From positions 1,001,217 through 1,065,216 of the forward strand of contig NC_071330.1 in assembly GCF_010183535.1 (NCBI RefSeq): a stretch of 64,000 nucleotides of DNA. The letters are read 5' to 3'. The notes below the pieces were generated by a model. The model saw only the letters and a list, made by a program, of their open reading frames with translations. It was not told where the DNA came from and did no database searches. The position numbers were made by a program, and so were the translations under genes. Position 1 is the stretch's first letter. The number at the start of each line of letters is the position of its first letter. Source of the DNA: Caenorhabditis remanei. Taxonomy: Eukaryota; Nematoda; Chromadorea; Rhabditida; Rhabditidae. Of this stretch, positions 34,094-43,984 are shown in pieces.

Positions 34094-36857
34094 ATGTCGT
34101 TGGCTCGATCGGCTCTCTGTCTTCTCGCTATCAGTTGTGTCGCTGTGTGCATCGTCTCTGCAGCAGGAGCAGCCTCGGAGAAGCAACAGTACGTCATGGA
34201 TGCGCCAATCACGGTGAGTATGGGGAGCATTTAAGCGTTGAGGCCTAGGACCACTCTGTTGATTTCTAAAAGTTTAACCCATTTCCTAAAACATGCACTT
34301 AGATCTTGAGCTATCAGACCAGATTTTTATTTCTTCAGCCTAGCTTAAGACCTCACATCCATTGGACTTAACAATAACGTAATAATACTATCTTATAGCA
34401 AATTTTTTACTGAATTCCAGTCTGTGAAGTTACATTAATAGTTTGTGGTTTTGTCTTAAGCTTAGGCACCACTGCCAACATTTTTTACACGTTAGGAAGG
34501 TAACGACTTGCCAGGGGTCCAAACTTTGACCTAGTTTTTTTTTCGAATACCAGGCCTTAAGAGCAAAAACTGAATGTATAATCGGAATCAGCGTGATTTC
34601 AGCTTTCTAATGATATAGGTCACGACCCATATCTTCAAACTAGCTCTATGACCTAACCAGGCAATTTTTTTGTTAACGAGAAATGGCAAATTTTTCGCTA
34701 ATTCTGATAATTCAATCAATTTTTTAATATGAATGCTTTCAAGCTAAGTACTCGAAGTGTTCTCTTTCAAACGACTTAAGAATTTGCAAAAAATGCTTAA
34801 TCATAGGAAAAGTTTGAAGGCTCGTAACTCGGTTCACAGAAGGATTATGCAGAATTTCATTTCAGATTCGGAATCTACGGACTCGAAAGTATCAGGGGCC
34901 AAATTCTTGATTCGTTTGAAAGAGGACACTTCGAGTATTTCCCTTGTTAGAAATTTAGATAAGGCAGCTTTAAGTCTCCTATAAAGAAATGAGCCCAAAA
35001 AACTGAGACACCCTCAAGAAATTTTGCTGTTTTGTTTGGTTATTAAAAAAACAGCGTTTTACTTAATCTTTTCTACCATGGGGTCCATCGTCGCCCTCAA
35101 ACTTTTTTCCCATCTCATAATCTAGTTCACTGTTATTCAAACAGCTAGGATAGGATGTTCTGAAATTCAGAATTAGAAAATGTCTTAAATTCCCACTCAA
35201 TCCTTGAAAACTAGTTCATGTCTAAAAAATTAACGAATTCCACACCCTCTCCTTCTCCAAAATTTATAATTTTGATTAATTGCCTCGACGCATGCCACCT
35301 TTTTTCCTTTTTTTTGCTCATGATGTCCTCCTTCTCCCCCTCCAAATGCTACACATCACGATCAAAATGAGTGCTAAAAGGTGTCAAGCGTCTCAAGTTA
35401 CATAGCACATGTAATTCGAGTTTTCGGATCAGAAATGGGTCAACCTATAGAATACTCTTTTCTCTTTTCAGGCCTACAAAAGATTCTACTCATGGGAGGA
35501 CGCAAAGCGTGCCGCTTCGTCGGAGGAAGGAATCAGGAACAAGAGGAAGCAGTGAGTTTGAGGGAAGGGATACGGTACCTAGGGGCGGAGTCTTTGATAC
35601 ATGCGAGGGGTTAACTTAGTACTACAGCAGATTATCTTGAAATGTCTAAAAATTGATAAACTGTGATACCCTGGATACTGTAGATGTCTTGTTTGAGCTC
35701 TTTGGTTACATTACTAAATGGTACTAATTTTTACTACGGTTAGATTTTTTTACCATACTGGAAGGTGTTATATGAAGAAATTTGAGGGGTCTGTTGGGCC
35801 TGAGTTGCATGGAAGTGAACATTTCTTATCCGGAAGTCGGAAGTCGGAATTCCATGCAACTCTGCTGAGTACTTTAAGCACTCCATCCCAAATACTACCC
35901 TAAAACCAAATTCAGACTTGCCAAACTTGAATTCAAGTTTTATCAAAAGCTTAAAAACCGCCCATGGTACCCGATTATGTAGATTATGTAGATGGATATG
36001 TAGGTACTGTACATTTTTTGTTTTAAGTTTATTTAAGCCAAGCTAGCTTAATTTTTGAAATTTTGACGTTCTGTCTAGTGCCTCCCCTTCTCACCTGTTC
36101 GCTTCACTTGGTCCACTAGAAAAATTTTACGCTTTTTCGTTTTTGTTGGAAAAACACGACGGTGTCTTCAACAGAGACGCTCCTTTGTGTGAATCCTGAA
36201 TTTTGGATGACCTCTTTTTGGAATGAAGTCGAACACCAGTTTTGACTGACACCCAAAACCAAAAACCTGAATAACTCTTTTTCACAAAATCGTTCTACAA
36301 AAACAAATAACAGATTTGAAATCAGTGCGAAATTTCCGTTCTAGTGATGGGAGATACCAAACCGATTGAGCCAACGACATCCTGGGACTGCAAAATTTCT
36401 GGAAAAAAACGCTACCAACTTTTTATTCCCACCGTAGCCCTAAGTAGTATTAGCTAAGCCAAAAGAAAGCAAACGTATCCAATTCCTTTCTTTTTTCTCC
36501 GAATGACAAATAGATCCAATTTGTGTCCCCCCCCCCCCCCCTTTCTGCTTAGACAAACCGAACGAGCATGCACAAATTAAAACAAGCCTTTGAGTTATGG
36601 GCCGGTGTGTGTGAGAGCCGCCTTTTATGTTTTCTCCTTCTTGAAAGAAATGACGTTTTTGACTTTTTGTGTAGCAGAAGGGGGAACTTATCTGGAGACT
36701 TGAGACAGTATAAATTTCCTTCAGATTCTACGCCTGGGCCGGCAAACGATCCTCGGCACCGGTCCACTTCTTCGAAGATGCCGCCATTTCCGCTCAAGAG
36801 GAAGCCGGACCGTCCATGGAGAAGCGGAAGCAATTCTACGCGTGGGCTGGAAAGTGA
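34094..36857 (+). CDS. nlp-43: Neuropeptide precursor with two KQFYAWA-amide peptides (NLP-43)
   Basis: Secreted neuropeptide precursor. Exons 34094-34213, 35472-35551 and 36725-36857 give 110 aa. Residues 1 to about 24 are a signal peptide (MSLARSALCLLAISCVAVC). The second exon ends and the third begins within KRKQ|FYAWAGKR; the C-terminus repeats KRKQFYAWAGK followed by stop. Gly before the Lys/Arg sites signals amidation, so two identical KQFYAWA-NH2 peptides are predicted. A possible third product, RFYSWEDA, is flanked by KR sites but lacks the amidation Gly. The C-terminal copy ends GK-stop, a lone Lys that still needs carboxypeptidase trimming. The name rests on my memory that nlp-43 encodes KQFYAWA-amide in C. 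elegans. Introns are 1.26 and 1.17 kb and carry fold-back pieces. Confidence 0.85.
34505..34940. repeat. Two fold-back elements in nlp-43 intron 1
   Basis: About 34505-34680 is one arm of the GAATACCAGGCC palindrome family (compare 30300-30600). About 34748-34940 is a separate palindrome: CTCGAAGTGTTCTCTTTCAAACGA faces TCGTTTGAAAGAGGACACTTCGAG. Confidence 0.65.
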
Positions 36858-37020
36858 ACGGACTTACGGACTGAAAATGGATGATAATAATTGGATGTAG
36901 TGTTTCTCTCTCATGTTCTCATTTCTTTTGGTGTCAAAACTTCTCTCTCTCTCTCTCTCTTTTCGTCCCCCTCGTTTTCTTCCCCCCACTTTTGAATACT
37001 TCCCGAATCGAACACAACTC

Positions 37021-37026
37021 AATAAA
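37021..37026 (+). terminator. Poly(A) signal of nlp-43
   Basis: AATAAA 164 bp downstream of the stop, preceded by a CT-rich 3' UTR. Confidence 0.6.
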
Positions 37027-37158
37027 AATGGACTCAGTTTGTCGGTTTTCATGCTTACAAAAAGTTAAAATTGATACAAATGTGTTGGTTGTTATAAAAA
37101 ATCGCTTTGCAGGAAGTTGTTGAGTTTGGGTTGAAGGGATCTTGGTTCAATCCAGAAA

Positions 37159-37558
37159 CACACCAAATTAACATTTACTTATTGCAGTCAGTCTCTGAAA
37201 AATGATTTCCATCTTTACTTCCGCACATCTCTGGTGCAAATTTTCACAATTTACTTAAAAATGAGTAGTCGCTACAGCTTAATAGTGTTCTACCTAAAAA
37301 GGTTTTCTATACTTTTCAAAACCTACATGAATGGAAAACTGACGTCACAGAAATCCATAATCTGCATTTAAAATATTAAAATATATATGTAGGTTTTGAA
37401 AAGAATAGAAAACCTTTTTAGGTAGCACACTATTAAGCTGTAGCGACTACTCATTTTTAAGTAAATTGTGAAAATTTGCACCAGAGATGTGCGGAAGTAA
37501 AGACGGAAGTATTTTTCAGAGACTGATAGCAATAAGTAAATGTTAATTTGGTGTGTTG
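37159..37558. repeat. Palindrome AACACACCAAATTAACATTT
   Basis: Left end AACACACCAAATTAACATTTAC is the complement of right end GTAAATGTTAATTTGGTGTGTT. The arms are about 170 bp and near-perfect, around a centre of about 50 bp (37330-37385). A partial single-arm copy is at about 37770-37815. Confidence 0.85.
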
Positions 37559-38190
37559 AAAGTATCTTATACCCTTTGACCAGAAAAATCACAGTATTTA
37601 CTTATCTGGTACTTTTTACTTATCTGGTACCAGTGGACTTGTTTTACAAAAAACAGCTGAATTTGACAAACGGAAGTCGAAAGTCGAGACTTTTATGCTC
37701 AAAGGGTAGTTATACCTTTCAATACAACTGATTACCTTTGTATTATTGCGTTAAGTTTCATACTGTCGAAAATGATTTCCCGTCCGTCTTTACTTCCGCA
37801 CAGCTCTGATGCACTCCTTTAAAACGAAGCACATATTCAAAAGCATCGTTAAATTTTTAAAGAGATAACGTTATTTTCCACTCGAGACCATCACCCAATA
37901 AGTTGTCAGTTTTGTAGTTGACACAGTTGACAAATCAGTTTAGGATTAATTTAATTTATTGTGACTAAAAGGAAACCAAAAAGATACAAAAGACTAGAAA
38001 CGATCCCTCACGAGACAGTTTCGAGTAGAAAATAGGGATGACATGATACATAGGAAACGGGGAATGAGAATAAATATAAAAAGGAGGGTAGGCAGACAAG
38101 TTGGCAAGGGGGAAGAGATAACCGTAGAAGGCAAATTAAAGGAGAGAATAATGATATGTATTTAACAAAATGACCAGATGAGATAATAAA

Positions 38191-40386
38191 TTAAAACCGG
38201 GTAATGGCAGAGTCAAGAAGATGTTCAAATTGGGAGGGGGAGAGGAAACTACTAACATTGGCAACAATGGCATTCCAGATGGGAAGGATAAAAGAGAAAA
38301 AATTGTCGGAGAGGGGGGAGACATAAATGAGAGTCATGGGTCTTCGTGGAGAACTTGACAGTCTGATAAAGGAATTGAGATTGGGAAAATGAGATGCGCC
38401 AGCTATAAATTTATACAGGAGGAGTAATTGGGATTTGAGTCTACGGTGTCTTATAGAGTAGATAGAGAGAAGTTCTAGACGATGCGAATAAGATGAGAAA
38501 GCGATATTGCATCGTTGGAGAGTTTTCCTAGAGTAAATTCGAAGAGTGGATTCAAGAAGTCTGGAGAGGGATGAGGAGGGGGCAAGACAGAAAATGACAG
38601 AAGCGTATTCAAGAATAGGAAGAACATATGTTTTGAATAGAAAAGAGTAAAATGCCGGATTATTAGACTTGAAAGATTTGAGGATTTGGGAAGAGCGAAG
38701 ACGAGCTAGAGATACTGACTTTTTAATGTGGGCAGAAAACTTGAGGTCAGGTTCAAAGAGAATTCCGAGATCACGAACAGAGTGGGAATCTAGAATGGGA
38801 GAGCCAACGATGTGAAACCGGTGAGAGGGGTTGAGGGAACCCAAGCGGAGTAAACCCGTTTTGGAATGAGCCAAAGGAAGATCATTGGAAACTGCCCAGT
38901 CGGAGACCAAGTCAATACCTGCTTGGAGGCTGGAGGGAAGGTGGGAGTAAATTTTTATATCATCAGCATAAGCAGCGAAGTGGAGATAAGGGATAGATTG
39001 AAGGCTGATTAATAAATCGTTAATATACAAGAGGAATAATAGAGGTCCCGAGACGGATCCCTGAGGGACACCAGAGTGGATCAGAGCAGAGGAAGGATCG
39101 GTGGTAGTGTTAACTTTGACGGAAAAGGAACGGGAGGTGAGAAAATCAGAAAACCAAGAGATAAAGAGAGGTGGAATGTCAAATAAGGCAAGCTTGTTTA
39201 GAAGTAAATTGAGAGGAACCTGGTCGAACGCCTTCTTGAAATCAAAGAAGACAACATCCAGGGAACCGTGAGTTTTGAGAATTATCTTGTAGTTGGTAAC
39301 AACTTGAACAAGGGAACTAGGACAGGAGCGCTTGGCGAGAAAACCGTGTTGGTGTGCAGAGAGTTTGTGAAGACAATCTAATTTAATTCGGTTACAAATA
39401 ATTCTCTCGAAAATTCTGGAAAAGGGGTCCGTGAGCGAGATGGGGCGGTAGTTTTCCGGGCAACCAGGATTACCTTTTTTGTGCACCGGAATAATTACAG
39501 CCTTCTTCCAAGAAAGCGGAACTAATGAAGAGCGGAGAGATTCACCAAAGATTATCGAGAGAGGAAGAGATATAGAAGTGGCACATTTTTTAATCAGGAA
39601 AAAATTGGCGAGGTGGGGAGAAAAGCCACAGCGAGGAGGAAGTTTTTGTAGGGCATGCTCAATAACCCAAGGAGCGAACAAATCATTGTCAAGCAAAGGG
39701 GAAGATGAAGGGCGAGAGGAGGAGAGATGAGGAGCAACGTATGAAGCAGGAGGAGAAGTCTTGAAGTTAGACAAAAAGGAAGATGAGAAAATAGAGGCTT
39801 TCTCTGAGTCGGAACAGACGACACGTCCTTGGAAGGTGAGGGAAGGAATACTGGATACGGTTTTTAATCTTCTAGTGATGAGCGAGCGGGCAACGGAAGT
39901 ATGTGGAGATTTCATGAGGATTTTCTCAGTTCTGGCGTAGTTGCCACGAATGGTTTTGGAGAGATTGCGAATTCTACAGCTGAGAGCGTGAATATCAGTA
40001 AAGGAAGCACGATGAGAGGCTAGGAGCTTGGTGAAACGGCTACGAGCACGACGGAGTTGACGAATTGACTTAGAGGGAGGACTAGGTTTTGTCAAAGGCT
40101 TGGGTGGAGTGTGCAGTAAGATTAGGTCCGAAAGGATCTGAATAAATTTGTCGAATTTGGAAGAAGGACAGGCGAGGGAACTGAGAATAAGATCCCAGTC
40201 CAGAGAAGCAATATCAGAGTTTAACAGGCCATAATTGCACTTTTTATAGTCAAGCTTAGGGAAAGAGGGACTCGGAGAGGGGAGGATAGAAGAAAGAGGA
40301 TTAGGAAGAATAGAGAAGTTGACGCTCATGTGATCAGAATTTAAGAGAGGGGGGGTGGCAGATCGGAGGAGAAAGAACAATATCAT
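38191..40386 (-). CDS. LINE ORF2, reverse transcriptase part
   Basis: An open frame of 731 codons. Reverse transcriptase motifs in order: KKAVIIPVHKKGNP and NYRPISLTDPFSRIFERII (fingers), VFFDFKKAFDQVP (catalytic Asp), HSGVPQGSVSGPLLFLLYIN, and the active-site AAYADDIKIYSHL. A C-terminal region of about 250 aa follows, with ARLRSSQILKSF and a Ser/Leu-rich tail ending in a stop at 38191. It overlaps the endonuclease frame by about 50 bp in another frame. No internal stop, so the copy is young. Confidence 0.9.
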   Translation of the reverse strand: MILFFLLRSATPPLLNSDHMSVNFSILPNPLSSILPSPSPSFPKLDYKKCNYGLLNSDIASLDWDLILSSLACPSSKFDKFIQILSDLILLHTPPKPLTKPSPPSKSIRQLRRARSRFTKLLASHRASFTDIHALSCRIRNLSKTIRGNYARTEKILMKSPHTSVARSLITRRLKTVSSIPSLTFQGRVVCSDSEKASIFSSSFLSNFKTSPPASYVAPHLSSSRPSSSPLLDNDLFAPWVIEHALQKLPPRCGFSPHLANFFLIKKCATSISLPLSIIFGESLRSSLVPLSWKKAVIIPVHKKGNPGCPENYRPISLTDPFSRIFERIICNRIKLDCLHKLSAHQHGFLAKRSCPSSLVQVVTNYKIILKTHGSLDVVFFDFKKAFDQVPLNLLLNKLALFDIPPLFISWFSDFLTSRSFSVKVNTTTDPSSALIHSGVPQGSVSGPLLFLLYINDLLISLQSIPYLHFAAYADDIKIYSHLPSSLQAGIDLVSDWAVSNDLPLAHSKTGLLRLGSLNPSHRFHIVGSPILDSHSVRDLGILFEPDLKFSAHIKKSVSLARLRSSQILKSFKSNNPAFYSFLFKTYVLPILEYASVIFCLAPSSSLSRLLESTLRIYSRKTLQRCNIAFSSYSHRLELLSIYSIRHRRLKSQLLLLYKFIAGASHFPNLNSFIRLSSSPRRPMTLIYVSPLSDNFFSFILPIWNAIVANVSSFLSPSQFEHLLDSAITRF

Positions 40387-41125
40387 CAGAAGAAATGACT
40401 AAATCAAGGATGTTGGCTGTAGTAGATGAGGAGCGGGTAGGGAAAGAAACATGTTGAGTAAGTCCTTTAGAGGAAATGAAATCGGAGAAAGGATGACAAA
40501 AAGAAGGATCCTTCCAGTCCACAGAAGGGAAGTTGAAATCACCCAGGCAAACTACAGAGGACAAAGGAATGAGGCTTTCAAGGTGGGAAGTGAGAGCAGT
40601 TAATTCAGATGATTTACCGTCGGGAGGACGGTACACTAATATAAGAGTAAAAGGTGTGAATTTAGGAATTTCAGGGTTTGAGGAGGAAGGAGAGACGAGG
40701 CAAGCAGAGATTTCAGATTGATGATAAGGGTAATGGAGGTCTAAGTTGGTCGTGATAGGAGTGAGACATAAGTGATTTTTGGAAAGGAAGGCAACACCAC
40801 CACCGGAAGCTTTGCGGTGGAGAGACGGAATACGGTCGCAGCGAACAACGGAGATGTTACGAGACTCAAAAAGGGAAGAAGGAATGGAATTAGAGAGGAA
40901 AGTTTCGGTAAGGGCTAAGATATCATGGGAGGAGGCTAAGAAAAGGTCTATAAGAAGAGAAATTTTGGTAAGGCTGGCGACACCTCGAATATTTGACAAG
41001 AGAATATTAATTCCAATATCAGACTGAGCAAGGGAGGAGGGAACAGAAAGAGAAAAAGGGTTCAAAGGGGGAGAAAAGGATTGCGAAATAGAACACGTAG
41101 AAACAAAAGAAGAATCAATAAGCAC
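40334..41125 (-). CDS. LINE ORF2, apurinic/apyrimidinic endonuclease part
   Basis: 263 codons with AP-endonuclease signatures: NILLSNIRGVASL, LALTETFLSN, GGGVAFLSKN, LVYRPPDG and the catalytic CLGDFNFPSVDW block, then ILDLVIS. In intact CR1/jockey elements endonuclease and reverse transcriptase are one ORF. Here they are one nucleotide out of frame, and the shift point coincides with a run of seven G (plus strand, about 40350-40356). Confidence 0.85.
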   Translation of the reverse strand: MLIDSSFVSTCSISQSFSPPLNPFSLSVPSSLAQSDIGINILLSNIRGVASLTKISLLIDLFLASSHDILALTETFLSNSIPSSLFESRNISVVRCDRIPSLHRKASGGGVAFLSKNHLCLTPITTNLDLHYPYHQSEISACLVSPSSSNPEIPKFTPFTLILVYRPPDGKSSELTALTSHLESLIPLSSVVCLGDFNFPSVDWKDPSFCHPFSDFISSKGLTQHVSFPTRSSSTTANILDLVISSDDIVLSPPICHPPSLKF

Positions 41126-41151
41126 TGGAGATATAATAGGCGGACAGGCAC

Positions 41152-41940
41152 TTATACAAAAGGACGTGGCTTGGAATTGAGCTTGTAGGTGATATCAGAC
41201 ATGATGAATTTGGACTCTTTGGCAATCTTGTTCTGCTCGTAGACATACTTCCGAGAGGCACGCAGGGTCTCAAGTTCAGGTTGAGTCAGATCACGTCGGG
41301 CACGGGGTTTGCTGGCGATGTCCATAAGAGATTTCTCAGAAGAGCGGATCCGGTGAAAGCCATGCAGGAAGATATCACGGTCTAGCGAGGAGTCGAATTG
41401 GAGCTTGAGCGGGCGAAATTTGGAGGAGCATTGGTGACGGTGAGCTTTCTTAGGAGCAGGCAAGTGATGGGACGAGGCGAGTTTCTGGAAGAATTCGAGG
41501 TCTCGTTCGTCTTGAGCATTGTTATCACGATCATCCGGCATTCTCTCGATTACCACACGCGTAGCCTTGTCTAACAGTTTCGCGGCTTCGCGTGCAATAT
41601 CCAAAGTGTTGATAGGCGTGATAGGAGGAGGAACGACTTGTGGTATCTGAGAAGAGGTGTCCATGGGAACAGAAGAATCAGCAGCACCGAAAGGATCTTG
41701 AAGCAGTGGATCAGCGATTTTGGGCAAGTCAGGAAGGTGTTCACAAGATTCAGCAACTGCTTCAGCAAGTTTGTTCTGCCCCGAATCGATTATGGCTCCA
41801 CGTAGTTGATTGACCAAAGAAGTGAGGGCAGCGACTCGATCATAGAGATCTTTGTAGGCAGAATATGGTACAAATTGCGAAGGAGGATCATCATCAGAAG
41901 ATGTCTGCTTCCGTTTGGGAGCAGGGCGGTGAAACGCCAT
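41152..41940 (-). CDS. LINE ORF1 protein
   Basis: Starting at the ATG whose complement is 41938-41940 (MAFHRPAPKRKQTSSDDD) gives 262 aa; the frame stays open to 42030. Contents: a basic/acidic N-terminus, a short heptad-like stretch (YDRVAALTSLVNQL), a Pro-rich centre, and a basic C-terminal half (RHQCSSKFRPLKLQFDSSLD, ending SKPRPFV). No CCHC zinc knuckle was seen. Position directly 5' of the endonuclease supports the assignment; its nucleic-acid role is inferred from that. Confidence 0.7.
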   Translation of the reverse strand: MAFHRPAPKRKQTSSDDDPPSQFVPYSAYKDLYDRVAALTSLVNQLRGAIIDSGQNKLAEAVAESCEHLPDLPKIADPLLQDPFGAADSSVPMDTSSQIPQVVPPPITPINTLDIAREAAKLLDKATRVVIERMPDDRDNNAQDERDLEFFQKLASSHHLPAPKKAHRHQCSSKFRPLKLQFDSSLDRDIFLHGFHRIRSSEKSLMDIASKPRARRDLTQPELETLRASRKYVYEQNKIAKESKFIMSDITYKLNSKPRPFV

Positions 41941-42485
41941 TGAAGAGACAAAAATCAATAGCACCGAATATGGCAAGGAAAGGGAGGCCGAGTGGACAAG
42001 GAAAGGGAGGCCGAGTGAGTTCGTAAACAAACTTCGAAATCAAAACTTCATATTTCTACTAGCATTTTAATTTCTCACAGCATTTTCATATTTACAGCAC
42101 CACATCACTCCAACATCGATGTACTTTTAATGCGTCACGGGGAAAAGCGTGAGAAGTCTACTGTGAGCATTACGCGATAAAAAAAACCAATTTTTTTGGA
42201 GATTTAGAATAAGTTCAGGGGAATTCTTGAAATTTGATTGGTAGAAACCGTTGGATTGATTAATTTTTGTACACTGTATGAAAGTTTTTTGCTATGCGCC
42301 TTTAAACTTAGAATTTGCTCTCACCAATCCCTTGGGTAAGTCCTAGTGCAGGGTTGAGCGGAATTTCGCTTCCCTGAAAAATGTTTTATTCAGCAGCAAA
42401 ACTATCAATTTTTACCAAAAACACAAACTTTAACTCAAATTTGACCATTTTAAGCACTTTTTTCAGCAAAATAAGGCTGACTTAT

Positions 42486-42622
42486 TAGCACAGCACGCTT
42501 CTTACGACCGCGCTTTACCGAAACCAAAGAAAATTGTGTGCGAAATTGAGAGACTCTGAGAAAAAGAGACATTTTTCAAGGGCATTTCGGTGGAGCGCAG
42601 TTGTAAGAAATGTGGCGAGCTA
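42486..42622. repeat. TAGCACAGCACGCTTCTTAC MITE, copy 2
   Basis: Ends TAGCACAGCACGCTTCTTAC and GTAAGAAATGTGGCGAGCTA are imperfect inverted repeats, and the core matches the copy at 14435-14582. Confidence 0.8.
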
Positions 42623-42806
42623 CTATAAACATGTAAGTTTTTGGTGCCATGTAATTCTCACAAAACTCAACTTTATACCTTTCTCCCTCAATAACACCCA
42701 TTTCTTCTTCTCACACCCTTTCCTCTGAATTGCTCATTGAGCCGTGAACCCCCTAACCCGTTACTTCTGAGAAACCTCCCCCCCCCCCCCCACACTCATT
42801 TTCATA

Positions 42807-43374
42807 ATGTCCTCCTCTACTACCACTAACAATGTCATCGACTTCTACCTATCCGAAGTGGACACCCGAATCGCTGAAAAACAAAAAGAGTTGGAGGAAG
42901 CATTGGAGAAGTCGGAGAACGTGAGAAGCCATGCAGAGACAATTCAGAATTTCATTGGAAAGTTGGTTTAATAATTTATGGGGAATTTCTCGTTATAATA
43001 ATTGAGTATTTATCTTCCAGGTACACCAATTTCGAGTCGAGAGTCAAAGATTTCCAATTGGAAATCGCTGAAATGGATCGACTAATAGCTGAGAAGCAAA
43101 GGGAGATTGATGAGAATCGCAATTTTTCGAGAAGAGAAGAGTAAGATTGTCAATAGAGCGTGATTGCTAAGGCAAAAATACAAATTGCAGAGCCCAGATG
43201 ACAAAACTGATGGCAAAATTGGAAAAAGTGACTGAGGAACGAAAGCAGAAGGAGCGGACTTTGTTGAAGTTGTATGAGGAAGAAGGGAAGGCGATGGAGG
43301 ATTCAGATGACGATGGGGATGATGAGGATGATGGAGAAGATGGTTATAATAATAAAAAGAAGAATGAATGTTGA
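42807..43374 (+). CDS. Small coiled-coil protein with acidic C-terminus, unknown function
   Basis: Exons 42807-42961, 43021-43140 and 43191-43374 join in frame to 152 aa, with two short introns (59 and 50 bp) typical of Caenorhabditis. Almost the whole chain is heptad-like coiled coil (VDTRIAEKQKELEEALEKSE, FQLEIAEMDRLIAEKQREID, KLMAKLEKVTEERKQKERTL). It is followed by an Asp/Glu run (EDSDDDGDDEDDGEDGYNN) and KKKNEC. No signal peptide or membrane segment. I do not recognise the orthologue; coiled-coil composition alone does not give a function. A run of 14 C ends 16 bp before the ATG. A repeat begins within about 10 bp after the stop, so the original 3' UTR has been displaced by insertions. 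Confidence 0.65.
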
Positions 43375-43466
43375 TACCAAATTTGCGAACCGTGCCGAAA
43401 CAGTCACGGAGTGTAGCTTGCTGAAAACGCAATGTTATGAGCTGAAAAATATACCAAAATGTAGAT

Positions 43467-43667
43467 TGTAGAGATCAAACAATCTCTACCGACGATCTTT
43501 TCTGCCGACTTCCTCGTGACCTCAAAGTCTAACGAGGAATGGAATTAACTAATTAAATCACCGATTATAAACCGGTCCTTTTGTATATATATATATAGCC
43601 CTCGATACTCAGGGCATGTCTGTCTTGTCTGAATAAAGTATAAGAAAATATACCACTGAACCAAACA
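43467..43667 (+). repeat. 5' LTR of the TRIM-like element
   Basis: TG...CA termini. It differs from the 3' LTR by T/G, T/C, A/C and A/C substitutions, about 98% identity, indicating a fairly recent insertion. Confidence 0.9.
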
Positions 43668-43668
43668 T

Positions 43669-43742
43669 TGGTGCATCGACCGGGAAACGAACCCGGGCCG
43701 CCCGCGTGGCAGGCGAGCATTCTACCACTGAACCACCGATGC
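43669..43742 (-). pseudogene. Complete tRNA-Gly(GCC) complement including CCA, inside the TRIM
   Basis: On the minus strand this reads as a full 71-nt tRNA-Gly followed by CCA. The acceptor GCATCGG pairs with TCGATGC (last pair G-T), the D arm contains GGTTCAGTGGTAGA, the anticodon loop CTGCCAC has anticodon GCC, and the T arm is CCGGGTTCGTTTCCCGG. Nuclear tRNA genes do not encode CCA, so this is a reverse-transcribed primer tRNA (extended primer binding site), not an ordinary gene. Position 58, normally A, is T, weakening the B box. Confidence 0.8.
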
Positions 43743-43984
43743 ATTGCCATTCCAAGCATATCATTTATTATTATGCTCCCTCTTCATCCTGCCTCCCGTT
43801 CATCTTCCTGGCTGCCACCCTATTCACTGCAGAAGGATAATGGAATTTCTGCCATGCGCTACCAAGAGTCAGATCATCAAGGCACAATACGGGACAATTC
43901 GCGGTTCACGATCACTTCCTGGCTCAATCAAATTTCTGGCACTGCACAACGAGCACTTCACAACACATTGTCATGCCCCGGGAG

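Larger units (their letters stand above)
37955..42030 (-). mobile_element. Non-LTR retrotransposon (CR1/jockey-type LINE), nearly intact
   Basis: Three long minus-strand frames in order: ORF1 (41152-41940), endonuclease (40334-41125) and reverse transcriptase (38191-40386). The 3' end on the minus strand finishes in AATAAATTAAATTAA, an A/T microsatellite-like tail near 37955-37970, typical of this group. The 5' boundary is not sharp; it lies somewhere between 42030 and about 42190. It is the largest open coding capacity in the window and its composition (GAGAGGAAG-rich on the plus strand) stands out from the AT-rich surroundings. I could not find target-site duplications. Confidence 0.9.

Noticed and set aside
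39479..41027. Plus-strand frames opposite the LINE
   Set aside because: Shadows of the minus-strand reverse transcriptase and endonuclease; Arg/Glu-rich because of the GA bias of that strand.
43669..43742. Ordinary functional tRNA-Gly gene
   Set aside because: It starts one base inside an LTR element, includes the CCA complement and lacks A58, so it is the primer-binding copy, not a cellular tRNA gene.
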